In this document: positions 51,485-61,731 of the stretch, piece by piece
Layout: every line of letters begins with the position of its first letter
Position numbering within the stretch: the first letter of the stretch is position 1
Assembly: GCF_000199675.1 (NCBI RefSeq)
Contig: NC_014960.1
Span: 744,001-808,000 of the forward strand
DNA length: 64,000 bases
Direction: 5' to 3'
Source: Anaerolinea thermophila UNI-1
GTDB lineage: Bacteria > Chloroflexota > Anaerolineae > Anaerolineales > Anaerolineaceae
Translations under genes and position numbers: made by a program
The notes under the pieces: model-generated
Databases searched by the model: none
The model's input: only the letters and a program-made list of their open reading frames with translations
What the model was told of the DNA's origin: nothing

Positions 51485-54031
51485 ATGTCTGCTCAAACCT
51501 TCCCTTTTGAACATTTCTCCAATTACTGGAACATCGAAACACAGCAGTTGTTACAGGAACTGGAAAGCACGACCCATGGGCTGAGTACAGAGACGGTTCA
51601 GGAACGTTTGAAACATTTTGGCAAAAACACGCTGGAAGCGCAAACAGAGTTAACGCCCATTGGCTTATTTCTCAATCAATTCAAAAGTCCGATCATTTTA
51701 ATCCTCCTGGTAGCTACTCTGATTTCTGCCTTTGTTCAGGACTGGACGGACGCAGTGATTATTCTGGCGATTATCTTCGGCAGCGCCCTTCTGAGTTTTG
51801 TGCAGGAATATCGAGCCAGTAATGCAGCAGCCCGGCTAAAGGCTCAGGTGAATGTAAAAACGAAGGTTTTGCGGGATGGTCAGGAACAAACCATCCCTAC
51901 CGAGGAAGTGGTTCCAGGGGATATTGTGCTTCTTTCGGCAGGTAGCCTGATCCCGGCAGATGGAATTCTTCTGGAAGCCAAAGACTTCTTTGTCAATCAG
52001 GCGGTGCTGACAGGAGAAACTTTTCCGGTTGAAAAACAACCCGGGGTAGTCTCTTCAGAAGCCCCCTTATCGGAGCGCAGTAACTGCGTCTTCATGGGGA
52101 CAAGCGTGCGCAGTGGCAGTGCCAAAGCCCTGATTGTGACCACAGGGACACAAACCTTTTTTGGACGTACGGCAAAGCGTCTGAGCCTGCGTCCCCCTGA
52201 GACAGAATTTGAACGGGGTATTCGTAAACTGGGAAACTTGCTTACCGAAGTGATGCTGGTCCTGGTGATCATCATCTTTGCCGTAAATGTTTTCTTTCAT
52301 AAGCCAGTGCTGGACTCGCTGCTGTTTTCCATTGCCCTGGCGGTGGGTTTAACCCCCCAACTTCTTCCGGCTATTATCAACATCAACCTTGCAAGAGGTG
52401 CGCGCGGGATGGCAGCCCATGGGGTCATTGTTCGCCGTCTGTCTTCCATTGAAAATTTTGGCAGCATGGATATTCTGTGCACCGATAAAACAGGGACCCT
52501 GACCGAGGGCGTGGTGCGACTGGATCACGCATACGATTTCCATGGACAGGATTCTGAGGAAGTGAAGCGCCAGGCATGGTTGAACGCTTATTTTCAGACG
52601 GGCATTTCCAATCCGCTGGATGAGGCTATTCTGGCTTGTATGCACAACCCTGTACCGGGAGCGGAAAAAGTGGATGAAATTCCCTATGACTTTGTCCGCA
52701 AGCGTCTCAGTGTGGTTGTGCAGGAAGAGGATACCCGCACATTAATCTGCAAAGGTGCCCTGGAGAATATTCTTTCAATTTGTACGCATGCATTAATAGA
52801 TGGTGGCGTTCAAGGAATAACCTCGGATCATCTGGCAGAGATTCAGTCCCGGTACACCCAATGGAGTGCTCAAGGGTATCGCGTATTGGGAATTGCCTCG
52901 CGGGTCATGGAGGTCAAGCCTGCCTACACTCAGGAAGACGAAAGTGATTTATGTTTCCTGGGCTTCTTATTATTTTTTGACCCGCCCAAGGAAGGGATCA
53001 AAGAAACAATTGCTCGTTTGCAAGGTTTGGGAATCCGTCTCAAAATCATTACAGGTGACAATAAACTGGTGGCTGCTCACATTGCTGAGTCAATTGGCTT
53101 TGAGTCGGCGAAAATCTTAACCGGCCGGGAGATGGACCAACTCAGTGATGAAGCCTTGTGGCATATTGCAGAACGAACGGATATTTTTGCTCAGGTAGAC
53201 CCCAACCAGAAGGAACGCATTATCCTGGCACTCAAAAAGATGGGACATGTGGTGGGCTATATGGGGGATGGGATCAATGATGCTCCCTCGTTGCACAGTG
53301 CCGACGTAGGAATTTCGGTAGAAAATGCTGTAGATGTAGCCAAAGATGCCGCTGATTTTGTGTTGCTCAAGCGGGATTTGGATGTGCTTGAAGAAGGGGT
53401 TCGAGAAGGGCGCAAAATTTTTGCCAATACCCTGAAATACGTCTTCATGGCGGTCAGCGCCAATTTTGGCAACATGTTCAGTGTAGCAGGGGCTTCATTG
53501 TTTTTGCCTTTTCTTCCGCTTCTTCCCAAACAAATCTTGCTGATCAATTTTCTGACAGATTTTCCGGAAATGACGATTGCCACGGATCATGTGGATGAAG
53601 TGTATGTGGAACGTCCCCATCGTTGGGATGTGGATTTTATTCGTCGGTTTATGTTAATCTTTGGACCCCTGAGTTCCGTATTTGATTATGTAACTTTTGC
53701 TGTATTACTCTGGTTTCTGAAAGCCAGCGAAGCACAATTTCAGACGGGGTGGTTTATCGAGTCAGTGCTTTCTGCCATGTTTGTGGTTTTTGCTGTTCGT
53801 ACCCGTTTGCCGTTCTTTCGCAGTCATCCCAGTCCCCTCATGATCGGTACAACCCTGGCAAGTGCTTTGATCACTTTTGTTTTGCCGTACTCCCCTCTGG
53901 CAAAGGCATTGGGATTTACTCCTTTGCCGTTCTTTTCTTTGTTAATGTTGCTGGTGATTATCCTGATGTATTTTGTCTCGGCAGAATGGACCAAACGCTG
54001 GTTCTATCGGTCTGCTCAAAACAGGGAGTAA
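51485..54031 (+). CDS. mgtA: Mg2+-importing P-type ATPase (MgtA-like)
   Basis: 848 residues, close to MgtA/MgtB length. The cation-ATPase N-domain is at 15-80, the actuator motif is VLTGETFPVEK, the phosphorylated Asp lies in CTDKTGTLTEG (about 334), and the hinge motif is MGDGINDAPSLHSADVG. The M4 segment and C-terminal helices follow the P3B (Mg2+) pattern, including NFGNMFSVAGASLFLPFLPL. It would bring Mg2+ in with ATP hydrolysis. It starts the ion-homeostasis cluster; GGGTGG precedes the ATG. Confidence 0.9.
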   Translation: MSAQTFPFEHFSNYWNIETQQLLQELESTTHGLSTETVQERLKHFGKNTLEAQTELTPIGLFLNQFKSPIILILLVATLISAFVQDWTDAVIILAIIFGSALLSFVQEYRASNAAARLKAQVNVKTKVLRDGQEQTIPTEEVVPGDIVLLSAGSLIPADGILLEAKDFFVNQAVLTGETFPVEKQPGVVSSEAPLSERSNCVFMGTSVRSGSAKALIVTTGTQTFFGRTAKRLSLRPPETEFERGIRKLGNLLTEVMLVLVIIIFAVNVFFHKPVLDSLLFSIALAVGLTPQLLPAIININLARGARGMAAHGVIVRRLSSIENFGSMDILCTDKTGTLTEGVVRLDHAYDFHGQDSEEVKRQAWLNAYFQTGISNPLDEAILACMHNPVPGAEKVDEIPYDFVRKRLSVVVQEEDTRTLICKGALENILSICTHALIDGGVQGITSDHLAEIQSRYTQWSAQGYRVLGIASRVMEVKPAYTQEDESDLCFLGFLLFFDPPKEGIKETIARLQGLGIRLKIITGDNKLVAAHIAESIGFESAKILTGREMDQLSDEALWHIAERTDIFAQVDPNQKERIILALKKMGHVVGYMGDGINDAPSLHSADVGISVENAVDVAKDAADFVLLKRDLDVLEEGVREGRKIFANTLKYVFMAVSANFGNMFSVAGASLFLPFLPLLPKQILLINFLTDFPEMTIATDHVDEVYVERPHRWDVDFIRRFMLIFGPLSSVFDYVTFAVLLWFLKASEAQFQTGWFIESVLSAMFVVFAVRTRLPFFRSHPSPLMIGTTLASALITFVLPYSPLAKALGFTPLPFFSLLMLLVIILMYFVSAEWTKRWFYRSAQNRE

Positions 54032-54142
54032 CTCAAGGCATCCATGGTACTCGTGCAAACCGGTTTTATAACCTTCCGCAGTCTATAGGATGGGGATGAC
54101 ATAAATGCTGTCATTCATCTGAAAGTAATCGAGGGTGAAACA

Positions 54143-55837
54143 ATGACGGAGAATATTTCAACAAACTTGAAGAGATCCTCAGATCTGGAAATATGGGGGG
54201 TAAGGTTTTCGGCTGTTTTTACCTTTGTAGTGGGGATGGTCAATCTGATTTCAGCCGTTCAACCGGCATTACTGGAGCGATTGACCATTCTGAGAGAAGC
54301 CGCCATCCCGCTGGAAGTTCGATTTGGAAGTCGGTTAACCTCTGCGTTTGCCGGTTTTGCTCTTTTGCTTCTGGCGAACGGATTGTTTCGGCGGAAGCGG
54401 GTTGCCTGGATCTTGACCACAATTCTTTTGAGTGTTTCTATGCTCAGCCATCTGCTTAAGGGGCTAGATTTTGAAGAGGCTGGGATTTCTCTGGCATTGC
54501 TCCTCGTCCTCATCCTGTTACGGCATAGTTTTCATGCCTTATCGGATCCCCCATCCATCAGGCAGGGGATTCTGGTACTTGTTGGGGCTGTCCTGTTTAC
54601 GTTGATGTATGGAACGATTGGGTTCTACCTCCTGGACCGACATTTCAGCACCCCCTTTAATTTTTCCCAAGCGGTTCGTCAAACCCTGATGATGTTTATT
54701 GCCTTCTATGACCCCGGCCTGCAACCGATTACCGGTTTTGGACGTTACTTTGCCGATTCAATTTATGTCATCGGCCTTGGCACCCTGGGTTTTGCCCTCC
54801 TGATGCTGATTCGTCCCGTTCTGGTGCGTCAACCTGCCACGGCAGAGGAACGAATGCGCGCAGAGAAAATCATTCAGCAATACGGACGCACGCCGCTTGC
54901 CCGCGCCGCGTTGTTTGAAGACAAATCTTACTTCTTTGGCGGCGAGGATACCGTCATTGCTTACGCCACCAGCGGGCGTGGCGCCATGGCGTTAGGGGAT
55001 CCCATAGGACCGGATCATCAAATGGCGATGGCAATCGAAAAATTTCGAGACTACTGTTCGCGAAATGATTGGACACCCGCCTTTGCCTCTACCCTGCCCG
55101 ATTATTTGGAGATTTACCGATCCCTGGGCTTTGAGGCTACCTGTATTGGCTATGAAGCCATTGTGGATTTGAAAAGTTTTACTCTAGAAGGCAGTCAGAA
55201 TAAAGGTTTGCGCAATACGATCAGCCGGATGGAGCGAAATGGGTATACCACCGAAGTACTTCTCCCGCCCCTGGAGGACAAATTCATCCACGAGTTACAA
55301 CAGATCAGCGATGCGTGGTTAACTTCGCGCCATGGGGGAGAAATGCACTTTTCGGTTGGCTGGTTTGAAGAGAATTACATTCGCCACAGCCCGGTGATTG
55401 TGGTGCGCGGCGCGGACGGCGAGATTATCGCCTTTGCCAATCTGGTAAGCGAATACCAGAAGAACGAACTGACCCTGGACCTGATGCGTCATTTTTCCAA
55501 TGTACCCAACGGCACGATGGATTTTCTATTCGTTAGAATGCTTCAATGGGCAAAACAACAGGGATATGATCATTTCAGTTTGGGATTGAGTGCGATTGTC
55601 GGAGTGGGAGAAAAACCGGAAGATCCACGTGTAGAACAGGCACTGCATACCCTTGCGGAGTATGTTTCCCGCTTTTACAACTTCAAAGGGCTGCATGCGT
55701 TCAAGGAAAAATTTCATCCGCATTGGGAGCCGCGATATCTGGTATATCCCGGGGTCGGTAGTCTTCCGCTGGTGCTTACTACGCTGCTAAAAGTCCATTC
55801 GGGAGAGAACTTCCTGGTCAAGTTTTTATGGAATTGA
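54143..55837 (+). CDS. MprF-like phosphatidylglycerol lysyltransferase-type protein
   Basis: 564 residues. The N-terminal 220 residues contain six or so membrane helices. The C-terminal 330 residues are a DUF2156/MprF-type aminoacyl-transfer domain: YATSGRGAMALGDPIG, ISRMERNGYTTEVLLPP, FANLVSEYQKNELTLDLMR and HAFKEKFHPHWEPRYLVYPG. MprF modifies phosphatidylglycerol with lysine or another amino acid, reducing negative surface charge. The membrane part is shorter than in full MprF, so flippase function is uncertain. It lies between two P-type ATPase genes on the same strand. Confidence 0.8.
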   Translation: MTENISTNLKRSSDLEIWGVRFSAVFTFVVGMVNLISAVQPALLERLTILREAAIPLEVRFGSRLTSAFAGFALLLLANGLFRRKRVAWILTTILLSVSMLSHLLKGLDFEEAGISLALLLVLILLRHSFHALSDPPSIRQGILVLVGAVLFTLMYGTIGFYLLDRHFSTPFNFSQAVRQTLMMFIAFYDPGLQPITGFGRYFADSIYVIGLGTLGFALLMLIRPVLVRQPATAEERMRAEKIIQQYGRTPLARAALFEDKSYFFGGEDTVIAYATSGRGAMALGDPIGPDHQMAMAIEKFRDYCSRNDWTPAFASTLPDYLEIYRSLGFEATCIGYEAIVDLKSFTLEGSQNKGLRNTISRMERNGYTTEVLLPPLEDKFIHELQQISDAWLTSRHGGEMHFSVGWFEENYIRHSPVIVVRGADGEIIAFANLVSEYQKNELTLDLMRHFSNVPNGTMDFLFVRMLQWAKQQGYDHFSLGLSAIVGVGEKPEDPRVEQALHTLAEYVSRFYNFKGLHAFKEKFHPHWEPRYLVYPGVGSLPLVLTTLLKVHSGENFLVKFLWN

Positions 55838-55868
55838 GCGTTTTATCTCCAGGGAGGATGAAAAGGCC

Positions 55869-58235
55869 ATGAACATGAATCTTCCAGATAAACAACCTCT
55901 GAGTATTGAGCAAAACAAACCTGCGCTGACCGGCTTATCCACTGCGGAAGCCGCAGAGCGGTTGAAACGATATGGTTCCAATGCAGTTCGGGAACAAAAA
56001 GCCCATCCCGTTTCCCTGCTGATAAAGAAATTTTGGGGACCTATTCCATGGATGCTGGAAGTGACGATTTTGCTGGAAATTTATCTTGGAAAAACCACCG
56101 AAGCCATGATCATCAGTGCTCTTCTGGTCTTCAATGCCATGCTGAGCTTTTTCCAGGAAAGGCATGCTCAAAATGCTTTGGAATTGCTGCGTCAGAAATT
56201 GACCGTTCAATCGCGGGTGCTTCGAGATGGTACATGGCAGGTAATACCAGCCGAGAATCTGGTGCCGGGAGATATCATTCACCTGCGCATGGGTGATTTC
56301 ATCCCGGCGGATGTGAAGGTACTCGATGGACAAATCCAGATGGACCAATCGAGTTTAACCGGCGAATCTGCGCCTGTAGATGGGGGAAAAGGGCAAGAGG
56401 CCTATGCCGGGGCGATTGTCAAACGGGGAGAAGCAACAGGCGAAGTCATTGCTACCGGGACACAGACAAAATTTGGGAAGACCGCTGAACTGGTACGTAC
56501 GGCAAAAACCGCCAGCCACCTGGAAGAGGTGGTCTTCTCCATCGTGAAATATCTGGTTGTGGCAGATGTGGCTCTGGCTGGAATTGTGGCTGCCTACTCG
56601 GTCGTTCTTAAACTTCCCTGGCACACCATCTTGCCTTTTATCCTCATTCTTCTGGTAGCCTCTGTACCTGTGGCTTTGCCTGCCATGTTTACGCTGACAA
56701 CGGCGCTCGGGGCAACCGAACTATCCCGTAAGGGGGTACTGGTATCCCGGTTATCTGCAATTGAAGAAGCGGCAGCGATGGATGTGCTGGCGAGTGACAA
56801 AACCGGAACGCTTACCGAAAACCGTCTTAGCCTTGCGGCCATCAAGCCTTATCCTCCGTTTACGGAAGAGGAGATTTTGCAATTTGCCATTTTGGCTTCG
56901 GATGAGGCTACCCAGGACCCGTTAGATCTGGCGATTCTCGAAGCCGCCCGGCAAAGAAAAATTACTGTTTCCGCAGAGTTACTTCAATTCACACCCTTTG
57001 ACCCGGAAAAGAAACGTTCTGAGGGATTGATAAAACAACCCGATGGCACGACCCGGAAAGTCATGAAAGGCGCGCCGCTCACCCTGGCACAATTGAGTGG
57101 AGTCGGTGAGAAGATTGAAGAAGAGGTTCATGAATTTGCCCAGAAGGGCTATCGGGTTTTAGCAGTGGCGGTGGGAAATGACGACAATCATCTCCGTCTA
57201 GCCGGGCTGATTGGCTTATACGATCCCCCCAGAAAAGACTCGAAGGAGTTAATTCAATCTCTCGGCGATTTAGGAATACGGGTATTGATGGTCACAGGGG
57301 ATGATGCGCAGACGGCACAAGCCGTGGCTCAGCAGGTGGGGCTCTCCGGGAATGTTTGTTCTGTGGAGGCAATTAAGTCGCAAGGGGAAAGGGTAGATGA
57401 TTCCTGTCATATTTTCGCAGGGGTATTCCCGGAGGACAAAATTCATCTGGTACAAAAACTGCAAAAGGCGGGTCACATTGTGGGGATGACCGGCGACGGC
57501 GTCAACGACGCCCCGGCTTTGAAGCAGGCTGAGGTAGGAATTGCCGTAGCCAGTGCCACGGATGTGGCAAAAGCCGCCGCAAGCCTGGTGCTGACGACCT
57601 CTGGACTCGGGAACATTTTGAGTGCCGTGAAGACAAGTCGGGAAATCTATCAGCGGATGCTGACGTACACCCTCAATAAAATTATCAAGACTTTCCAGAT
57701 CGCCTTATTTTTGAGCCTGGGCTTTCTCCTGTCCAGAGAATTTGTCATTACCCCGTTGCAGATTGTTTTACTGTTGTTTGCCAATGATTTTATGACCATG
57801 TCCATAGCCACCGACCGGGTTACGGCATCTTCAAAACCCGACCGCTGGAATGTTTTCTCCCTCATGAAAGTCGCATTACTCCTTGCGTTGCCGGTACTGC
57901 TTCTCTCGTTTGGTTTTTTCTACACGGCAAAGAGCCTTCTGCACCTTCCCCTGGAACAGGTTCAGTCCTTGATGTTTGTCATGCTGGTGTTTACGGGGCA
58001 GGCGAATGTCTATCTGGTTCGAGAGAGGCATCATGTCTGGAACTCTGTTCCCAGCCGCTGGATGCTTCTGGGAACGCTGGTGGATGTCCTTCTGGTAAGC
58101 CTCCTGGCTTCTCAGGGGATTTTAATACCCGCGATTCCGTTTTCTCTCATTGGGATGACGCTGGCTGTTGTGGGGCTGTATTTGCTTCTGATAGATCGAT
58201 TGAAGATGAGGGTCTTCAGATTGGCTCGGTTTTGA
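55869..58235 (+). CDS. P-type H+-ATPase (plasma-membrane type)
   Basis: 788 residues, typical for the P3A proton pumps of bacteria and archaea. The N-terminal motif is GLSTAEAAERLKRYGSNAV. The actuator motif is SSLTGESAPVD, the phosphorylated Asp lies in SDKTGTLTEN (about 310), the hinge is MTGDGVNDAPALKQAEVGIA, and the sixth-helix region LTYTLNKIIKTFQIALFL is characteristic. It would export protons, giving acid tolerance or a membrane potential. It has 31 bases to the upstream MprF-like gene and overlaps nothing. Confidence 0.88.
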   Translation: MNMNLPDKQPLSIEQNKPALTGLSTAEAAERLKRYGSNAVREQKAHPVSLLIKKFWGPIPWMLEVTILLEIYLGKTTEAMIISALLVFNAMLSFFQERHAQNALELLRQKLTVQSRVLRDGTWQVIPAENLVPGDIIHLRMGDFIPADVKVLDGQIQMDQSSLTGESAPVDGGKGQEAYAGAIVKRGEATGEVIATGTQTKFGKTAELVRTAKTASHLEEVVFSIVKYLVVADVALAGIVAAYSVVLKLPWHTILPFILILLVASVPVALPAMFTLTTALGATELSRKGVLVSRLSAIEEAAAMDVLASDKTGTLTENRLSLAAIKPYPPFTEEEILQFAILASDEATQDPLDLAILEAARQRKITVSAELLQFTPFDPEKKRSEGLIKQPDGTTRKVMKGAPLTLAQLSGVGEKIEEEVHEFAQKGYRVLAVAVGNDDNHLRLAGLIGLYDPPRKDSKELIQSLGDLGIRVLMVTGDDAQTAQAVAQQVGLSGNVCSVEAIKSQGERVDDSCHIFAGVFPEDKIHLVQKLQKAGHIVGMTGDGVNDAPALKQAEVGIAVASATDVAKAAASLVLTTSGLGNILSAVKTSREIYQRMLTYTLNKIIKTFQIALFLSLGFLLSREFVITPLQIVLLLFANDFMTMSIATDRVTASSKPDRWNVFSLMKVALLLALPVLLLSFGFFYTAKSLLHLPLEQVQSLMFVMLVFTGQANVYLVRERHHVWNSVPSRWMLLGTLVDVLLVSLLASQGILIPAIPFSLIGMTLAVVGLYLLLIDRLKMRVFRLARF

Positions 58236-58272
58236 TGCTTTGAACCTCCTGGAACGAAGAAAGGATTTGAAT

Positions 58273-58962
58273 ATGCCTCATAGAGAATACCATTACACCG
58301 ATCGGATTGGCTGGATTCGCGCTGCAGTCCTGGGAGCGAACGATGGGATTGTCTCCATTGCCAGCCTTCTCATGGGCGTGGCTGCGGCTGGAACCGGGCA
58401 CTCCGGGATTTTAATCGCCGGGGTGGCGGGGTTGGTGGCAGGGGCAATGTCCATGGCGGCTGGAGAGTATGTCTCGGTCAGTTCCCAGTCCGATACGGAA
58501 AAAGCCGATCTTGCACGCGAGCGGGCAGAACTGGCGGCAGACCCGGCGGCAGAACTGGAAGAACTGACGCAAATATACGTACAGCGTGGCTTGGATGAGG
58601 TGCTGGCACGCCAGGTAGCCATGCAGTTGAGTGAGCGGAATGCCTTTGAAGCGCATGCCCGCGATGAGTTAGGGATGTCGGAAGTGACTGTGGCGCGCCC
58701 GGTACAGGCGGCATTGACCTCGGCACTGGCTTTTTCGGCTGGGGGAATTCTTCCGGTGCTTTCTGCAGTGATGGCGCCGGTTTCCATTGCTCCCCTGGTG
58801 ATCCCCCTGGTTTCGTTGATTGTTCTGGCTTCGCTTGGTGCCCTTTCAGCCTCTCTGGGTGGGGCACCGGTTGGAAAATCGGTTTTGCGTGTCACTTTCT
58901 GGGGAGCCATTGCCATGGCGATCACTGCAGGGATTGGCAAACTTTTTGGTATCTCAGCCTGA
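58273..58962 (+). CDS. VIT1/CCC1-family metal transporter
   Basis: 229 residues from ATG 58273 (AAAGGA upstream; an in-frame ATG at 58240 is five bases from the H+-ATPase stop). VLGANDGIVSIASLLMGV, AGAMSMAAGEYVSVSSQSDT and the acidic cytoplasmic helical region with EELTQIYVQRGLD are the VIT/CCC1 signature. There are five membrane helices in total. The family moves Fe2+/Mn2+ out of the cytosol. It fits a metal-homeostasis cluster. Confidence 0.9.
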   Translation: MPHREYHYTDRIGWIRAAVLGANDGIVSIASLLMGVAAAGTGHSGILIAGVAGLVAGAMSMAAGEYVSVSSQSDTEKADLARERAELAADPAAELEELTQIYVQRGLDEVLARQVAMQLSERNAFEAHARDELGMSEVTVARPVQAALTSALAFSAGGILPVLSAVMAPVSIAPLVIPLVSLIVLASLGALSASLGGAPVGKSVLRVTFWGAIAMAITAGIGKLFGISA

Positions 58963-59087
58963 GTGCTGGCGATTTTAAGGTTTCCGGGCAACAAAACCAG
59001 ACATTTTGAGTCTTGATTTTTATCTGCTGCAGTAGTATGGTTATATCCTGTATCGAGTAAGGGTATCTGATGCGATAAGGGTTGTTC

Positions 59088-61367
59088 ATGAATTTGTATT
59101 GGGTAATTGGGGTTCTGATACTGATTGTCATGGTTCAAGCCATTCTCATCTTCCTGCTCTGGCGGCGGAGCAGGCAGGTGGTTCTGGGTTTGGACGAGAT
59201 TGCTGAAGATACCCTGAAAGTGCTGTATCACCTCTCGCGTCAGAAAGCGCCTGTTAGCCGGAGCGAACTCATCCGCGGCGCAGATATACAACCGGCGCGC
59301 TTCCCGATCATCGTGGAAGAAATGACGCGCCGTAAATGGGTTCTCCTGCAAGGGGAAAACCTTATCCTCTTACCGGCAGGGGAACGGCGCGCTATTGAGT
59401 TAATTCGTGCTCATCGTCTGTGGGAGCGCTATCTGGCAGACAAAGAAGGAGTGGCTCTTCACGCACTGCACGAAGAAGCCATGCGCCGGGAGCACCTGAC
59501 CTCCCCCGAGGAAGCCGATCGCCTGGCGGCAGAATTGGGCCATCCTCAGTTTGACCCCCATGGCGATCCCATTCCAACCCGCGAGGGACTTTTGGTCCAT
59601 GGCGAAAGTGGTGTACCTCTCAGCCGTTGGCCAGAAAAACAGATGGCTCAGGTCACTCATGTGGAAGATGAACCTCCTGCGCTTTTTTCACAACTGGCTC
59701 TTTTAGGGTTGACACCCGGTGCACAGGTTGAAATTGACGTGAGGGAACCCAACCGCATTTTACTCTGGAGTGGTAGAAGACGAATTGCCCTTTCGCCTGT
59801 AGCGGCAGAGGGTGTCTTTGTAGTTCCACAACCACCCGAACAGGTGTCGCTTTCGGAAATTGAAATTGGGCAGTCTGGTCGGATTCTTTCCATAAGGAAC
59901 ACGCAGGCGTTGGATCCAGCCCTGACGCAGGCAGGGTTGAGAGCAGGGGCTGAAGTTGCCGCGATTCGCGCTGATCCGCTGGGAGACCCGGTGTATTACC
60001 GGGTCAATGGGAACACCATTCCTCTGAGTCGGGTGCAAGCCAATCAAATTCAACTGGATGCGCTCACAATCCGCGAAATTACTTTACCCCAAAAGCCCTG
60101 GTTGCAGGAAGAGATTGAACGGCTCAAAGAGATCATGGTGCGTTACGGTAGCGGTGCCGTGCTCAAGCGCGCGCTCTTATTTTTGGGCCCGGCTTTTCTC
60201 ATCAGTGTTGGCTACATGGACCCTGGAAACTGGGGAACGGATATTGAGGGGGGAGCGCGATTTGGCTACTGTCTCTTATGGGTGATATTGCTAGCCAATC
60301 TGATGGCAATTTTGATGCAAACTTTATCCGCCAAACTGGGGATTGCTACGGGGAAATCCTTACCTGAGGTGTGTAGGGATCATTATCCCAAGTGGCTGAG
60401 CGTCACGCTTTGGGTGACCGCAGAACTGGCAGCCATTGCTACCGATTTGGCTGAATTTTTGGGTGGAGCCGTTGGCTTTTATTTGCTTTTCGGTATTCCC
60501 CTGTTTCCAGCGGCCTTGTTGACGGGAGTCATTATCTCGCTCATTTTGTTACTGGAGCATTACGGCTTCCGCAAACTGGAAATGGTGATTATCGGCTTAA
60601 TTGCTGTAATTGGCTTCATGTACATGGCGGAAATCTGGCTTTCCAAGCCGGATTGGTCGCAAATTGCTCATGGATTATTGATTCCCACCCTTCCAGATGG
60701 CGCTATGCTGGTAGCGGTGGGAATAATTGGGGCAACGGTCATGCCACACAATCTTTACCTCCACAGCGCTCTGATTCAGACGCGCGTGCGTGTCAGCGAC
60801 TCGCTGAGACGCAAACAATCGGTGTATCGTCTGGCGATCGTGGACTCCATTGTGGCGCTTAATGGCGCTTTTCTGGTAAATTCGGCGATCTTAACCATGT
60901 CAGCGGCGGCCTTTTCTGGGGGGCGACTGCATGAATATTCGCTGGAATCAGCGCATCAAACCCTGGTGCCCTTGCTGGGGCCTCTGGCGGGGACGGCGTT
61001 TGCGATTGCGCTACTGGCTTCCGGGCTTTCTTCATCCACTACAGCCACCATGGCGGGTCAGGTGATTATGGAAGGGTTTATCAATCACCGTATGAATGTC
61101 TGGTTGCGTCGCGCCATTACGATGATACCTTCTCTCATTATCATTGGGCTGGGATTGAATCCACTAACGATTTTGATACTTTCGCAGGTCAGTTTGTCCT
61201 TTCAGTTGCCGTTTGCCATGATTCCCCTGGTGCTCTTTACCAGTAATCGTGAAATTATGGGGGAATTTACTAACCGTCCCGCCACTACTTTTTTGGCGTG
61301 GCTCACTACAGGGATGATCTTAACGTTAAACATTTTACTTCTGGTGCAGACATTCTCTTCAGGATAG
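59088..61367 (+). CDS. DtxR/FeoA-domain fused Nramp metal transporter
   Basis: 759 residues. The order is one N-terminal membrane helix (4-24), a DtxR-like winged helix and dimerisation region (about 38-160: LKVLYHLSRQKAPVSRSELI, then HRLWERYLADKEGVALHALH), and two FeoA/SH3-like segments (about 185-245 and 255-325). A complete Nramp transporter (about 345-759) follows, with metal-site motifs MDPGNW and MPHNLYLHSALIQTR. DtxR senses Fe2+/Mn2+, so the soluble part probably gates transport by cytosolic metal; DNA binding by a membrane-tethered repressor is the alternative. Ordinary MntH is about 410 residues. Confidence 0.88.
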   Translation: MNLYWVIGVLILIVMVQAILIFLLWRRSRQVVLGLDEIAEDTLKVLYHLSRQKAPVSRSELIRGADIQPARFPIIVEEMTRRKWVLLQGENLILLPAGERRAIELIRAHRLWERYLADKEGVALHALHEEAMRREHLTSPEEADRLAAELGHPQFDPHGDPIPTREGLLVHGESGVPLSRWPEKQMAQVTHVEDEPPALFSQLALLGLTPGAQVEIDVREPNRILLWSGRRRIALSPVAAEGVFVVPQPPEQVSLSEIEIGQSGRILSIRNTQALDPALTQAGLRAGAEVAAIRADPLGDPVYYRVNGNTIPLSRVQANQIQLDALTIREITLPQKPWLQEEIERLKEIMVRYGSGAVLKRALLFLGPAFLISVGYMDPGNWGTDIEGGARFGYCLLWVILLANLMAILMQTLSAKLGIATGKSLPEVCRDHYPKWLSVTLWVTAELAAIATDLAEFLGGAVGFYLLFGIPLFPAALLTGVIISLILLLEHYGFRKLEMVIIGLIAVIGFMYMAEIWLSKPDWSQIAHGLLIPTLPDGAMLVAVGIIGATVMPHNLYLHSALIQTRVRVSDSLRRKQSVYRLAIVDSIVALNGAFLVNSAILTMSAAAFSGGRLHEYSLESAHQTLVPLLGPLAGTAFAIALLASGLSSSTTATMAGQVIMEGFINHRMNVWLRRAITMIPSLIIIGLGLNPLTILILSQVSLSFQLPFAMIPLVLFTSNREIMGEFTNRPATTFLAWLTTGMILTLNILLLVQTFSSG

Positions 61368-61731
61368 AGGATGTTCCTTCCCGAAAAGTCAATGGCATGG
61401 TTCTGAGGCGGATTAATGGATTAATGTAAGAAAGTGTGCCATTCCGTATCTCATTTGGGATACTTGCACAAAGTTAACAAGCAGAACGTCAATAAAGCGG
61501 GATGAGCAGTATCAGGAGCCCAGCAGTTTCGCTTATTTGTGTATTGCTTAAATTCTCGCCAGTTATACAGACAACGTTATCCAGCATATCCTGCTCAGGT
61601 TTTAAATAACACGTATTTTAGCCATTCCCGATGAAAGTTTCTCAACAAAACCCCTCTTGACCGGAGTATAATTTTTTCATCAACGAAGATATCCATCCCT
61701 CCCTATCCCCAGATCAAGAGGAGAATTCTTC
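61368..61731 (+). other. Intergenic region upstream of the BMP lipoprotein gene
   Basis: About 360 bases without a gene. TATAAT at 61667-61672, 60 bases before the ATG, is a plausible -10; TTGACC lies too close to be its -35. No other structure is clear. Confidence 0.4.

Noticed and set aside
58293..59351. 352-codon minus-strand frame
   Set aside because: Antisense to the VIT1-like gene and the start of the Nramp fusion, both with strong family motifs. The antisense product is low-complexity.
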